Counted from the first letter of the stretch, positions 24,901 to 63,762 are shown. The stretch is 64,000 nt of DNA from Branchiostoma floridae (GCF_000003815.2 NC_049989.1:5113227-5177226), one strand, 5' to 3'. Notes: generated from the sequence alone by a model not told the origin. Translations and numbers: made by a program.

Positions 24901-27660
24901 TGGGCCTCCTAGCGACATTCTATGGTACTGCAGCGGAGGGTTGGTATCTTGTTTTTTTTTTGTGTGTGCTTCGCTTACAAGCCCGACTTTCTGTTCCAGG
25001 TTCCACGTGGATGGAAGAGATCGTGTCTCTCATCTTTAATGGCGGGGATGTGAGCCGGGTGGCGACCGTGCCGGTGTACGAGCGGGTACCGTGTCTGGAG
25101 GAGCGGCCGGTCGGGACCAGGGTGCCGAACCGCCGCCTGCTGGACGCCGCCGCGGGCCCCAGAGTCATGAAGACCCGCCTGCCCTGGAGCATGGTCCCGC
25201 CTCAGGTCCGGCAGGGGAAAGGCAAGGTGATTATGAGATAAACGAAAATGTGCCAGTTTTACGGCTCTGTCATATAACGTTATGACAGATGTTCCCAGTG
25301 CTGCAAAAGAACCAAACACACTTTTAATTATCGAGAAGAGTAGGGGTCACACGATGTGCTTGGTTAAAGCCGCAAGCTATAGCAAAGCCGCTTTATTGTA
25401 ATACTGACTTCAAAGATCATCATGCTTCATTTCAATTGAGGACATGATAAAAAATGAGTATCTGTCGCTTTAGGTTTGGAAAGTTCCCCATCTCTTCATG
25501 TTTCTACACAATGCTCACGCTCCAATTTTCGTTACTAGAAGTTCCTTCACTATTGCTAATTGTATTGTAGACCTAAATTTGTTTGTGTACTAGACTAGTA
25601 GTAGTACTTCATATGTAAGATTATCTCAGTGCCATGATCTGGAAGTAGATTGTTCCTTCTAGACCTGACTTGGAAAGCGCCCCCTGTCCCATCCCTACAG
25701 GTTGTGTACCTCGCCAGGAACCCCAAAGACACGTGTAACTCCCTTTACCACTTCCACCGCATGAGCCGATGTCATGTCACACCCGAGTCCTGGGCGGAAT
25801 TCTTCTTTCACTTTGTCGAAGGCAAAGGTTTGTTCTAGAAAGATATTCATTCATTCATTTCCTTTCATTTCATGCATTAATTCGTTTTTTTGTTCGTACT
25901 TTCGTTAGCTCGTTCGTTCATTCTGAATATTTAATGGTAAAATCCCACCCAGAAACCATATATATGTGATATACTAGTATTCTATACAACCGTTGACAAT
26001 TTATCAGTGACATTTTCTTCCTTTAACAAAGAGCAGTCAAATTCAAAGATTATTCGTGCATTGATATACCTTTCACTCTGCCCAATATAAACCATATGCA
26101 GTATAATATTTTTGATGGGTATAATAAAAAATGCAACTGTATTCTTTTGCGTAAATTTACTATTCTGTTGTTTCAGTTGAGTTCGGGTCTTGGTTCGACC
26201 ACATCCTCGGCTGGCAGACACATGCCAGCACCTATCCCACAAAGATGCTGTTCGTCAAGTATGAAGATTTACACAAGGTAAGCTATAAACATTCATTAAC
26301 GTTTTTATGATCATAGCGTAAACGTTTAACACCTTGTCAAAGGTGAATGACACGCTCTTGTACGTGGTGACACACCGGGCAGTTACCTTGCTGTTATTAC
26401 CTTGCCGAGTAAACACTCGTATTATTCACGAACGTTCTGTTGTTGTAGTTCAACGTTTGCGCAGTACGGTGTCAATGCCCCACTACCAGGTTTGATCAAA
26501 TAAACATGATATGCATCCCACATGGCATATCGTGCAGTTGAACTCTAGCGTGTGGAGGGGATATAAATAAGTTACCTATCATTGTGATGTGAACGGGGAT
26601 CGTATCTGGTGTCAGGTACTGGCTTTACCCAGTTACGCACAACTCAGTGATGACATCTAGCGGAGTTGATAGAAAGATCAAGTCGTACTGCACGTTGTGA
26701 TGGTCTATCTGCCAGAACGATCCACGAGCATTTGAAACATGAATTAGGCCACAGCAAGTAAACTTTATAGACGACATCCTCTGTGGAATCCAAACCTAAT
26801 GCAAGCTTCGAAAAAATCAAGATGGGGAAAAACAAGTGGCTATAAAATCTACTTACTGTGGCTTTACACACAAATAAATACGAAACTCATTATTGTTTTT
26901 TCGTACCGTAGGACCCTCACATGGTCGTGGCGCGAGTGGCACAGTTCCTGGGCCGGCCCCTGCCGCCACAGACCGTGGACACCGTCGTCAAACACTGTCG
27001 GTTCGACAACATGAAGGCTAACCCCATGACCAACTACTCTAACGATGACCGCTTCGACTTCAGCCAATCAGAGTTCTTGAGAACAGGTGGGGAGATGACG
27101 TAGTTGTAAAGGCAGTGATGTAATGTACAGAACATGCAGAAGAGCCGACGTACTTTGAAAGCAGGTGTAAATTTTTGTCACGTTTTGGACGAAGTGCGGA
27201 AAACCGCATGTTCATCTCGTAACTAATTGATGTAACACAACATATGAAAACACTTTGTTCGGGTCCCTTGTATATTTATAAGCAAATGTGTGTACATCAT
27301 GATCATCAATTATGAACAACGACTGCTTATAGGTGCCTTCTGTTAAATGTGTTCAATTTGTATCAAAATAATACCTACTAATCATTGCCTCTAACAATAA
27401 TACATCATGACAATCAGTCATTCTCACCAGGTGTATGTTCACAATTGCGGTTTTCAACATTATGCTCAATGGACTGTTTTTGTTTTTCATGTCATTCAGG
27501 AACTGTGGCTAACTGGAAAAAGTTCTTCCTGGTCATCAACAGCCTGGATTTTGACCGGATCTACGCGGAGCGGATGCAGGCGAGCGGTCTGCAGTTTGAT
27601 TACGACAGGACCGGCGAGTTCGGGGCGGACAGAGACCTGGACGATTATTGTTTCAGATAA
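21912..27660 (+). CDS. Cytosolic sulfotransferase (SULT family)
   Basis: Exons 21912-22080, 25000-25226, 25701-25827, 26177-26277, 26912-27086 and 27500-27660 sum to 960 nt, 319 residues, all in phase; SULTs are usually 285-305. These enzymes move sulfate from PAPS to small hydroxyl or amine acceptors. The 5'-phosphosulfate loop YPRSGST (53-59), the 3'-phosphate residues in LARNPKDTCNS (R138 and S146, correct spacing) and the C-terminal RTGTVANWKKF (the RKGxxGDW region) are present. The catalytic-base position in the usual KTHLP motif reads K-T-R-L-P (Arg 116), so activity is uncertain. There is no signal peptide or membrane segment. Subfamily and substrate cannot be read from sequence. Intron 1 (22082-24999) is nearly 3 kb and holds a block repeated at 29.3 kb. 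Confidence 0.93.
22382..23248. repeat. 867-bp block duplicated at 29319-30185
   Basis: This intronic block of the sulfotransferase gene is repeated 6,937 bp downstream with essentially no differences (I noticed one substitution, CTCATTAA versus CTCAATAA). The second copy fills the whole contig between two N runs. A real old duplication would be more diverged, so a misplaced haplotype contig is the likely cause. Confidence 0.9.
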
Positions 27661-28445
27661 AAAGATTCAAAAAAGTTAAGGCCATATTGATTTGATTGTA
27701 TGGATGACATACTCTATGAATACCAAACTGATGCGAGCGTGCGAATAAAAAAAAGTATGGTAAAATGAAATCTTAAGTGGTCAGGAAGGTTGAAGAACGT
27801 ACTTAACACAAAGAGTATGGTGTACCTTACAATAGATTCTTCATTTTTGTTCTTTCACATCTTCTTCTTTGACCTTGAAAATAACCTTGGCATCCGATGA
27901 CATAAGAACACGTTTTTCTATATTTTGTTTTGAAATCTACAGCATGTATTGGCCCTACTTTGTACGACTAACAGTGTGGCTGAAAAGTTTTCTTTTTGGA
28001 AAAGGTCGAAAATTCATGCGGGCACGGATGTTATCCATATAATCAAACCCAACATGGCCTTATGTCAGGAAAATCACAATGGTGCTAAAGAAATAGATAA
28101 TAAGTGAAATGCTTCGTCCAAATGATTTTCTTTACTTTTTTCTGACCACGTAAAATAGGAGTAGATCAAGTGGTGAATAGGTTGCAGTGTTTTTTTTTCT
28201 ATCCTTTGTGTTTCTCATGATTTGCTGGTTACAAAAGGGAACGTGCATTGACCTTATGATTAAGGCTTTGAAAATACCTCAGATCATTATATGATCCTCC
28301 AAAACATGAATCTAATATCACTACAAATGCGTAAAATTACATTATGATACGGACATTGATTATTGCCAATGGTGCGCTTGTATATTCAAAATCTTTATTC
28401 AACCGTTGAAACAGCAGTTGAGTTGTGAATTGTATATGGTGTATT
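27661..28445 (+). other. 3' flank of the sulfotransferase gene
   Basis: AT-rich sequence with no credible exon. AATAAA-type signals occur near 27745 and, beyond this stretch, at about 28524; either could end the sulfotransferase transcript. Confidence 0.5.
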
Positions 28446-28554
28446 TGACCACTCTGCTGTTTCAGCCTCGGCAGCTAACTATTATAAAGCAACAGGAATA
28501 TCGTCCTAACGTATTTTCCATCCAAATAAAGTCTTTTAACTGAAAACGATTATT
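28446..28554. repeat. 109-bp block duplicated at 30631-30739
   Basis: The two copies look identical and each abuts a piece of the same retroelement: after the block at 28555, before the block at 30630. This geometry would fit a long target duplication around one insertion, or collapsed and mis-joined haplotypes. Confidence 0.85.
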
Positions 28555-28869
28555 CTTACCGAAAACAGTGGATGAGTAGTACTGCGTCATGACATCTTCA
28601 GCTGCTTCCTCCCATCAATGGGGGTTTCGCCCCCTAGCAGGACCCCCTCCGGGAGGCGGGGCAGGCAGTGTGGCCAATACTGCCTAGTCATGACCTTTCC
28701 AATCACGTTCATTGCTTCGGATCCAGATCCATCGTGATGAGCGTTCTGCTTCTTCGGTTAGTCTTCTGGTAGCATCTCTCCTCCTTTTCCCATTTACACC
28801 AACTGCTCCTAGTGTCTTCCATACTGACTGGCCAATAAAGCCTCTGGTCCCAACCTCCACTGGGTCGTG
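28555..28869 (-). mobile_element. 3' end of a LINE-like retroelement, C-terminal ORF fragment
   Basis: Read on the minus strand, 28869 down to the stop at 28684-28686 gives a C-terminal segment with PVEVGTRGFIG, a GVNGKRRR run and EEAERSSRWIWIR. This pattern is common at the end of reverse-transcriptase ORFs of invertebrate non-LTR elements. A GC-rich 3' tail follows. The fragment is cut at its 5' side. Confidence 0.7.
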
Positions 28870-29192
28870 AAACTATGGAAGGCACTACTTTCCTCGAATA
28901 CGCACTAGTACTTGGTACTGTTCACAAAGAATAGAAAGTGCGGAACTGTGCAGCTGTATTTGTGTTAAACTTACTGTAAAGGTGGTTGTGAACCTGCAGT
29001 CGATATTTTGTAGTTTCAGTTTCCATGAAATCGGGAAAACGCAAGAGACGTTCGTACTCGCAGAAAGTAAGAACGGGAATTTTGAAAGAGCACCCGGAGG
29101 TACGGTAACGGAGGTTCACCTTTATCCGTAGGGTAACCTCTATCGGTTCGTATTAAGAACTATGTATTTAGGGGTATCAAGTCAACAGATGG
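28870..29192. repeat. 323-bp block duplicated at 31033-31355
   Basis: The two copies look identical over their length. The first ends exactly at an N run; the second continues into unique sequence. It contains no gene: the repeated 65-residue minus-strand frame has no recognisable features. Confidence 0.9.
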
Positions 29193-29313
29193 NNNNNNNN
29201 NNNNNNNNNNNNNNNNNNNNNNNNNNNNNNNNNNNNNNNNNNNNNNNNNNNNNNNNNNNNNNNNNNNNNNNNNNNNNNNNNNNNNNNNNNNNNNNNNNNN
29301 NNNNNNNNNNNNN
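29193..29313. other. Assembly gap (121 N)
   Basis: Run of N. Sequence on both sides is duplicated elsewhere in the window, so the join is unreliable. Confidence 0.99.
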
Positions 29314-29318
29314 ATCAC

Positions 29319-30185
29319 TGTACGAATTTAGCTCATATTAGGCCGAACTATTCGTAAAATTACATTCATCATCTAATTGCATAAACTGTCGTCTAACGGC
29401 GTTTCTCACAAGTGCTTGATCATGGCGGCTGCACATGTTATTAGTGATACACATTTTGCTATATTATATAACCATAGTAACATATGTATGGTCAAAAACT
29501 CACCAGATTAATATTGCTAGTTCTAGTACATGACCAACAAAGGATGCACATACCACGAATTGAGTCTGTAGTAATGGCAACAAAAAATTAAAAATGGTCA
29601 AATTTTTCACAGTGCTATTCTTGTGTTCGATTTCGCACGACCACAGTATAACTATGATGTTAAAACGTTCCCCATACAAATAAAGCTGTTGATAGAAAAT
29701 ATAGCATTTCAAACGTATTGTAAGCAAAGGGCAATGTGAAATCATGTCTACATTTAAATGTGCTCTAGAGTTATTAGTTATATATGGCAACAACAGTAAA
29801 AATCCCCTGAACAACGGCTTAAAATCTGCGATCCTGTTGATATAGACGGTGGTTACACATCCAGGTGATACGATGTTCATGATAACAGTTACTCAACAAA
29901 CTAGATGATTTTTGTCCAAAATCTATCCAGGTGCTTCAGTAACTATTATTTGCATATCTTGTGTATGATATACAGTGAATATCCCATCCCCAGATGGTGG
30001 TACTCTACCACATGGACAATGATTTACATGATGCGTATGTAAAATTGGCTACACAGCACGAGCCAGGGACACTGTATTGAAAATAGCATCCTTGAAAGAA
30101 CTAGACACATTTGCCACGTGTATGTTTTGTCAAGATAGAGCTCAATAAAATCCTAGCCATATAAACAACTCACTTCTTTTTTTTT
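29319..30185. repeat. Second copy of the 22382-23248 block
   Basis: This makes up almost the whole contig between two gaps and matches sulfotransferase intron 1 almost perfectly. It carries no extra coding information. Confidence 0.9.
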
Positions 30186-30332
30186 NNNNNNNNNNNNNNN
30201 NNNNNNNNNNNNNNNNNNNNNNNNNNNNNNNNNNNNNNNNNNNNNNNNNNNNNNNNNNNNNNNNNNNNNNNNNNNNNNNNNNNNNNNNNNNNNNNNNNNN
30301 NNNNNNNNNNNNNNNNNNNNNNNNNNNNNNNN
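30186..30332. other. Assembly gap (147 N)
   Basis: Run of N between a poly-T end and a retroelement fragment. Apparent reading frames crossing it are meaningless. Confidence 0.99.
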
Positions 30333-30630
30333 TAACTTCCTCCTCTTTCCTTCTCGTTTCTCTCTGTACCATCTCCCTTCTCTCTCTTGGTCCTGCTGTG
30401 CACCAGCTCTGGTGGTCAGTTTTCCCTGCTCCTAATCCCAGTCTGCCTTGGGCCACCACTCCCACTATGTCACGATGTCTAAGACTACTCTTGGCCTCTT
30501 GTACTGCCTTTGCCACAGACCACTTCCGTCCTGACCTCAGTTCCACGCCTGCCTGACTGACCTTTTCATCCTTACTCCCCTCCAAGGTCATCAGGGCCCT
30601 TGTCTTGCACACCTTAAACTCTTCCACTAC
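30333..30630 (-). mobile_element. Internal ORF fragment of the same LINE-like retroelement
   Basis: The minus-strand frame from 30627 reads EEFKVCKTRALMTLEGSKD, then LRSGRKWSVAKAVQEAK, SLRHRDIVG and GRLGLG. This is a conserved stretch upstream of the C-terminal piece seen at 28555-28869 in this type of element. It runs into the gap. No complete element or catalytic reverse-transcriptase core is visible here. Confidence 0.65.
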
Positions 30631-31558
30631 TGACCACTCTGCTGTTTCAGCCTCGGCAGCTAACTATTATAAAGCAACAGGAATATCGTCCTAACGTATT
30701 TTCCATCCAAATAAAGTCTTTTAACTGAAAACGATTATTAATTGGCTGTGTTATTTTTTTCTAGTCTTTACACGTTGATAGACTTATGGTTGCATGCATT
30801 TTTACATTTTTTTGTTTTCCAATTGAGTCCTATTAGACGTAAGAAATATGTCGCTACCAGTTCGTTTACTAATGTTTCATACATCCATACATAGTCTATA
30901 CATTTTCCTAACATTGCGTTGTAACAAATCTAACCGCCCAAACTATCAAGTTGATACCTCGTATTGCTTTTGCTGATACTGATCGCACTATGTACATGTA
31001 GATATTGATATGTAATTTAGCCTAAGACATTTAAACTATGGAAGGCACTACTTTCCTCGAATACGCACTAGTACTTGGTACTGTTCACAAAGAATAGAAA
31101 GTGCGGAACTGTGCAGCTGTATTTGTGTTAAACTTACTGTAAAGGTGGTTGTGAACCTGCAGTCGATATTTTGTAGTTTCAGTTTCCATGAAATCGGGAA
31201 AACGCAAGAGACGTTCGTACTCGCAGAAAGTAAGAACGGGAATTTTGAAAGAGCACCCGGAGGTACGGTAACGGAGGTTCACCTTTATCCGTAGGGTAAC
31301 CTCTATCGGTTCGTATTAAGAACTATGTATTTAGGGGTATCAAGTCAACAGATGGTGGTTTCAAACTGCAATATTTTGAGAATATCACAATTTAAAACTA
31401 CCGTCCATCGGCTTGATATCACTGGATACCCTGTTAAGCAACATAACGGATATAGGTTACCCCGCGGATAAAGGTGAACTAACGGTACTTCGGCTTAAAT
31501 CCGTTAGGGCACGGTGATGTAAAAACGTAGCAGCAATATGGTGCCAATTTGTCTTTTG

Positions 31559-57336
<25,778 letters not shown>

Positions 57337-60300
57337 CAGCAACTTGAGCCCGACGATGTCCCCCTCTCGGTACAGCTAAGCAGTCCTCTACCAGATGTAG
57401 TTGGTATCAGTTAAATGTGCACCGTAGACACCTTTCAAAAGACGCACAATATTCTGTCTAACGCTGTCGGCACACAGTAAGCAGAAAGGACAGCCCTGAT
57501 GAACTTTCCTCAGATGTGACACTGCCAGCAAATCCTCTAAATGGCAGCTGATTTTCCAAGAATATCCAGTAACCAGAGGTCTCCCACCTCCAACACGGAT
57601 CAAACGCGTGCGATTAGCTCTCTAAATAAAAGATTGTCCCTGACCCGTGGTGATGCAGAGATGCTCCTAGTCACCGATGGTGCTTATACTTACAGCGACC
57701 TCCTCTCCGGAACGTGCTGACGGATGAACGATAACCGCGTGTCTCTGCGCGAGCTCCGTCCTATTTCATACTAACTTCAGTCTCGCTTGCCTTGCGGAGA
57801 GTCCAATGGGTGATGACGTTAAAACTCATCGAAAATTTATGAGAAAATGTGCAGAATAGTCTGGTCGAGAAAAGCTGCACGTCTCTGAAGGTTAAGCTGC
57901 GAGTAAAGTGAAATATTAAAGGCGTTCCTTTCATCATCACTGCTCGGATTCACGCCTTGATGAATCCGCCTCTTCCCCATTGCCCTATCCGCCCAAGTCT
58001 ATTACTGCCCACCCAGCCTTGCAAAATTGCACATTCGAAGAGGATTCAATCCCAGTGCACAGTGTGCCGAGGGAGTCAGAGAAGCTCTACTGCAGAGGAA
58101 AGGACTGGAACGGGCAGGCATTATGGAGAAGGCTGGTAACAAATATCGTTTACTCGGATGTCTATAACCTTCATTAACGACGGAGGCTGGAACAGCCTGG
58201 AATGGCTCAATATTCATTTCAACTCTAACGCTGACAAAGACAGCATGTCGACGGGTGATTCCGTCAGGAATTAATCAGAAAACCAGATGGTGCCCGACTA
58301 TGGGTGAGCACAAACAACCATTACTCATTTTCTGCTTCGTTCATGAAAACATGCACAGTTCAAAAATGTAGTAGCAATAAAATGGGATACCCACACCCAC
58401 TAACTGTTTGCTGAAAATAGGTGTTGCAATCATCGTATAATGTAAAGTTCAATGTATATGCACAGCAGTGCTATTATGTTACCCTTTTCGCCTGTGCATA
58501 GCATCGAACTATGCATGCGAGATTGTAACGTATCGCCTCATTTCGTCAACGCGCTTCTTTTGATTTATTATTATGCGTTGTGGGATGCAACATTTAAGAT
58601 GACGTGTGGATACTGAACCGCAACTTACTGCTTCGCATCAGCAGCGCTGGCAACCGTACAACCTATATCGCTTCAAGCCCGCTATACTTCAGAATTAACG
58701 GTCGCACATTCAAAGGTTGGCGTCGTTAAGGGACAGTTTCATCCGATGAACGATAACCCGGTGCTGTAAGACGATTCTGATAACGTGTCAGATTTGGGGG
58801 GTCCAGTGAATTAACGGGGTGGGCAGACCCCCCCCCCCTTTTTCCAAACAAAACCCCCAATCATCTCCACAAGGCCGCAGGACGTGTTGCCGATGCTAAA
58901 GATTTCATTCACGTGGGGTGAAGATATTTTGATGTAACCCCCAGATCATCTTCCAGAGGAACTTTCACAAAGCAGGCTGCCAGCTCCGGGCAGGTTGCAT
59001 TAAATCAGATCAGTTTTCCGGGGGGTGTCATCATAAATCATTGATCTACGAGCCTGGAGCTACGTGGAAATATCATCGCCTTGCGTCTCATCTGAAGGTT
59101 ACCTTGGAAGTCAGTACTAGTCAGTACTTGTCTAACTTGTCATTAGTTCCCGCAGCACACACAAGACAAAATTACTTCTCTATCGCACCATTCTTTGAAT
59201 CAAAGTGGTATGAAATATCAAGCAGATATCGAAAGAATCACAGTTGATATTTAAAATGTGTATGTGTGTATGATACACTACTTTCATCAAAACTACCCTT
59301 TCATGTAAGGGTGAACAGTCTAAAGGTATAATCAAAGCAGAATAACCGACGCTTTCAGACAGACTCGATGGGTGTCTGCAACCACGTTTTCAACCCCAGC
59401 AGAGGCAGAGAAAAGATTTACCGGCACCGAAAGGGCATACATGACTAGCTATCCGCGCCCGGGGGTATATGATGGATTTGTGAGTCCGTTTCCTCAGGTA
59501 TAAACTATTACGTTAGTACCTGTCCTTGGTGCTGAACAGTCACCACAACAGTCAGTAACAAAATCATCGCCTGAAGTCGTATGAATATTGTGCAGGGAAC
59601 AGTGAAAATTCTCCTAAGCCTATCAGCTACAGTAACAGCCGTGTCGATTGCAGCATAAGCCTCGCTTCCCTCCGTCCATCCAAACTAGCCGCTGGGTGGA
59701 AAGCTCAAACTGCGTATGCTCCAATCACCACGTTAAGTTCATGGGGGATTTTGTGAGATTAAAATGGGCGTCAAGATGGTTTAGTGTGTGTACACGCTTC
59801 CCAGGTTTGATATTAGGTGATGAGCAATTCAACCCACCGCGTTGGTAGGAGTAATCGAGTACTGGTCAGGCGGAACCATTCTTCCACAAGACAACCCAAG
59901 GGTAGAATTGCTGTACGTATGCTGATCGCGCTAGTCCAGGCTCCTATTCAAGTTCAGAAATTCAAGTATAAAATATCAGCAGACTACACACCCATTCTAG
60001 ACAGCAATGTCTAATCTCATTTTGATACCGAAGTAACCAATATAATCGATGATTAATACTGTCCTTTCAATCACAGCCCTCTGAGTCCAGGGCCCTCCTT
60101 GCAATCAGATATGACTGTATCTAATATATCTAACTTAATTGTGTTCCTCTGAGAAAGACACTTCATTGTAACAAAATAGTTAATGAAAATTACAGGACAG
60201 CAATGCTGCATCTGAATCGGTAACGACTTTTCAATAGACAACAAGAGTGCAATGGTCTAAAGATATCTCTGCGATGTTTGTCGACATAACAGAGCACTTA

Positions 60301-60958
60301 CACCTAAGATTACTTCAAGCTACAACTTATGATGAATCATTAACAACATTATTACAGGAAATATTCCTTGCTTACATCCGATAATCTGGTACTTTTCTTG
60401 CCATTTGATAAGAATGAATAATGCATCTACCTCTCGTACGCTTGGTAATGTTCCGGTTGGAACATTGGATGGTTGGGAGCATTAACTTTGTACATCACAC
60501 AAGATAAATGAGGAAACATCAACCACTGATCCCATTCTGTCAACGCCTTCTTCTCTTTCATATTGAACTCAGCCATGTGTAGTCTCCAAGCAGACGTGTC
60601 ATTTGGATGGCAAAAGAGAAAAATAGGGACAAATAAGTTACCATGGTATCTCTGTCAGTCTTTTGCAGTCTATCCCACCGGCCGGTCAGTTCACTCCTAG
60701 GCCAATTAATTCCTACTGGGCTTTTATTCCTAACTTGGCCACAGTCCCCTATTACTATTCGGCCAAGTGATACAAATACAAATACAACCACGGTAATCAC
60801 CAACTGTACCAAAATGCCTCAATTCCCAGGGTTTTGGGAAAAATTATTTCATCTTATCAGGAACTAAGATTTAGTGATGTGCTTCTTCGTACAATAAACA
60901 AGCCCAAGAAAAGTCTGTGTAATCAACGTTTGTGAAGGACTCCCTATCTGGGTCGTCC
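57337..60958. other. WSCD 5' flank and spacer to TTC38
   Basis: This should hold the WSCD promoter and 5' UTR near 57337-57800, a somewhat CpG-richer part, and the TTC38 3' UTR near 60.9 kb. A poly-C run sits at about 58831 and an RE1-like site at 59520. No coding exon is credible; the frames of 60-84 residues have no recognisable features. Confidence 0.5.
59520..59536 (-). promoter_or_regulatory. RE1/NRSE-like 17-mer
   Basis: Exact 17-mer on the minus strand, about 2.2 kb upstream of the WSCD start codon. Its flanks (TACC before, CA after) match those of the 32.6- and 32.8-kb copies. Confidence 0.4.
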
Positions 60959-63762
60959 TTAGACAGTTACAGATGCCGCTGCCATCATCCTGTCAGTCAT
61001 TGGTGAGTTCTCCTTCAGTGCCTTCCTCTCGGCCAATAGGGCCCTGGAGTATAGATGGGTCTGTGTTATCATATCTTAGCTGAAGCAAGACTTAAGGCAA
61101 TTAAAAATCCGCGCTTATAGAATTTGATTAGATTTACTTTCAATACTGTCTTAATCTAATTCTTTCCCTTTTAAGATATTTGTATATTGATGTAAATTAA
61201 GGGGCGTTTTTTGTAAGATCCGGACCAAAACATTCGATCGGGGATGATCTGAATATTCTGCCACCAGCTAAGTAATTACACCAGATTACCCAATTACGTT
61301 GAGACAGAGATAGAGATAGCTAGAGAAAGAGAAAGATATCTGGTAAAAGCCTAACCCAGCGGCACTGAAAAGTACACATACATGGGAAATATTGCAAGTA
61401 AGTGGTGTCCATGTAAACCTGATCATGAAACCTGATAATGAACAAACCTGGCTAACTGATGGTGCCGTGTCTCGGGTGACTTGATGGCGGCGTGGATCAG
61501 GAAGAGGTGGAACAAGTCCAGCTGGAAAAACATAATAGCGAAGCGAATAAATATATTTGAGGCCAAGCACACAAGTATTAGATTCTAATCAACACAACTA
61601 CTTTCGGTAGTCATCCGCTCAAACAAAGCAAATGAAAAGACAAAGAACGAGACGGCTGAAAACAGTCCAAGGGCTTGTTCAAAATGTGGACCAAGAATCC
61701 ATAGGGATGTTCACAGCTTGATGGCTAATCTGTTGATCAACTGTAACTGCACATGTTTGATTGCCAAAGATCGTATCTGTCCTCACCTGTGCCTTACTGC
61801 CTCCTATCGATCCCACCCGGTACCGCACGGGCGCCATGAGTTCCACAGCTCTGGCATAGTCGCCCTCATCATAAGCTACAAGAGCTTCACAAATAGGAAC
61901 TCCTACCTCCCTAGCAACAGTAGACTGGGTACCCTCTTCACTGTAAAAAAACAAACAAAACAAATCTGTGTTAGTTTTGCTCATTGATTTGCGAGGAGTG
62001 ATGGAAGACACAAAAATGCATAGTCTGCATGTACCTGACGAAACTTCTGAGAGACTCCATCATCTTCTTGGTGGAGTCCTGCTGCTTGGCCCCCAGGCAG
62101 GACAGAAGGAGGTGAACATCTTTGAAGACTGCGACTCGTTCTTCCAGGTCAGACTGGCACATTTGGTACGTGTCGTCCCATCTGTCTGCTACGTCCACTC
62201 CTGTACAGTGTCAGTGAGGAAGGGTCCGCGGTCGTCAATAGGTTGGTAGATTACTGGTTAACTAAGCTATATTTGCGTCCATCAAGGTTAGACATCCAGG
62301 TAGCGTGAGCTATATTTACACCACGAAAGAGCTAATACCTAGCCGGGTTTGTTAACGAGAAATACGATTCGTAACTAGGGACTATCACAGCTCCAATACG
62401 TAATTCGACCGGTTTGGACTTAATCAGTTCTTTCTCAAGAATCTTGTATATCGGTCTAAAGCGAGAAACAATTCTGACCACGGAGATCACAAAGCCGGCT
62501 TTGTGAACAAAGGAAAAATTGTTCTGACTACAGAAATCACCTCCAAAAAACATTGGATGACTCCCGTTTCTACATTTATTTGTTTAAAAAAAGTTTATTT
62601 CTAGTGATAAATGACCTTTCATACCAACAAATTGTGAGCACTCTTTCCTGAGCAATCACACCCCTGTCAAAGTTTGTAATTCATCTACAGAGACAGATAT
62701 TTCGTAACCTCTCTGTTTAGTCTACAGTCCTGCTAGCATACAGGGCTGCCTGATGAATAAGGACTTTTCACACCTTCCATGTTGAGTCTGAAAAGAAGAG
62801 AACTGGTGTCCGTGATGAAAGCATCTTTCCTGCCCCTGTATTGGCTGTCAAAGATGTCAAGAGCTGCAGAATAGTCCCCTTTCTCCATGTGGTACAGCGC
62901 CCAGTGCCAGTAGCAATGACCCGCAAACAAGTTGCAGCTCTAGATCATATTTAATAAACCGTTTTTTGTTAAAATCATTCCCACATCTAACGAAGTATCC
63001 AGTGTATGAACGTATATGTATGACGAATACCTTATCTTAAAATGTTTATCACAAATGGATAGTTTCACAAGTCTATTCCTACAAACTTACTAAAAATTTC
63101 CACAAATGTTTATCCCACATGGATAGTTTCCCAAGTCTATTTCCACACAATTACTATACGTGTGACCGGATTATATCAAACGAGCTTAATTTGGCAGTTT
63201 GGGTGCCCATTCATGTGACTACTTTTAAGCGTGAAACCTAGCCTATCATAATCCTCTACCCCGGGCACATATTTACCGTATACTTACAGTCCAGTCTTGT
63301 AAGGTGTTTGATAAGAAGCTGATGCCTTCTTCCTGTTTTCCCTCCATCTCCAGGACATGGCACACAGCATGGGTAGCCCAGATGTCCCGCGGGTTCAGCT
63401 CAAGAGCCTTTCAAAAACAGCATAGTTTAATTCTGTGAGCCACTTTGACAGCGATTATTGTACCTTTGCTTTTACGTCCTGTCAAGGCTGCTGGCCTAGT
63501 TGAATCTGTAATATAATAAAATGCTGCACTTCTTAGCTTCGCAACGACTTAGTTTTTAAGTTTCGTACATTGTAGTCTAAATCGAGAATAGACGTAAGCG
63601 TTCTATTGACAGAGCAAGTTAGTATATAACCATATACTATAACGGCAGGCTATCATTTGTGATATTTCAAAAGCAGTAAATCTCACCTTTCTTGCCGATT
63701 TTTCAGCTTGACCGTAGAAGTTGGTTTCAACCAGCCCAAAGGCGTGCATTCCGTGCAGGTAC
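60959..63762 (-). CDS. TTC38: Tetratricopeptide repeat protein 38, 3' seven exons (5' end outside window)
   Basis: Exons (high to low): 63687-63762, 63288-63407, 62774-62939, 62035-62200, 61787-61940, 61448-61521 and 60959-61043. All junction phases agree and yield 279 residues of C-terminal sequence; human TTC38 is 469. Diagnostic blocks are GMHAFGLVETNFYGQAEKSA, ALELNPRDIWATHAVCHVLE, GHCYWHWALYHMEKGDY, SLLFRLNMEG, EVGVPICEALVAYDEGDY, MAPVRYRVGSIGGSKAQ, LFHLFLIHAA and RALLAERKALKENSPMTDR. TPR proteins are protein-interaction scaffolds; the specific role of TTC38 is not established. Further exons should lie beyond 64000. Confidence 0.95.

Noticed and set aside
28922-29119. A 65-residue minus-strand frame, identical at 31085-31282
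   Set aside because: It lies within the duplicated assembly block, so identity is not evidence of coding.
30142-30627. A 161-residue minus-strand frame crossing an N run
   Set aside because: Only the part before the gap is a retroelement fragment; the frame through N has no meaning.
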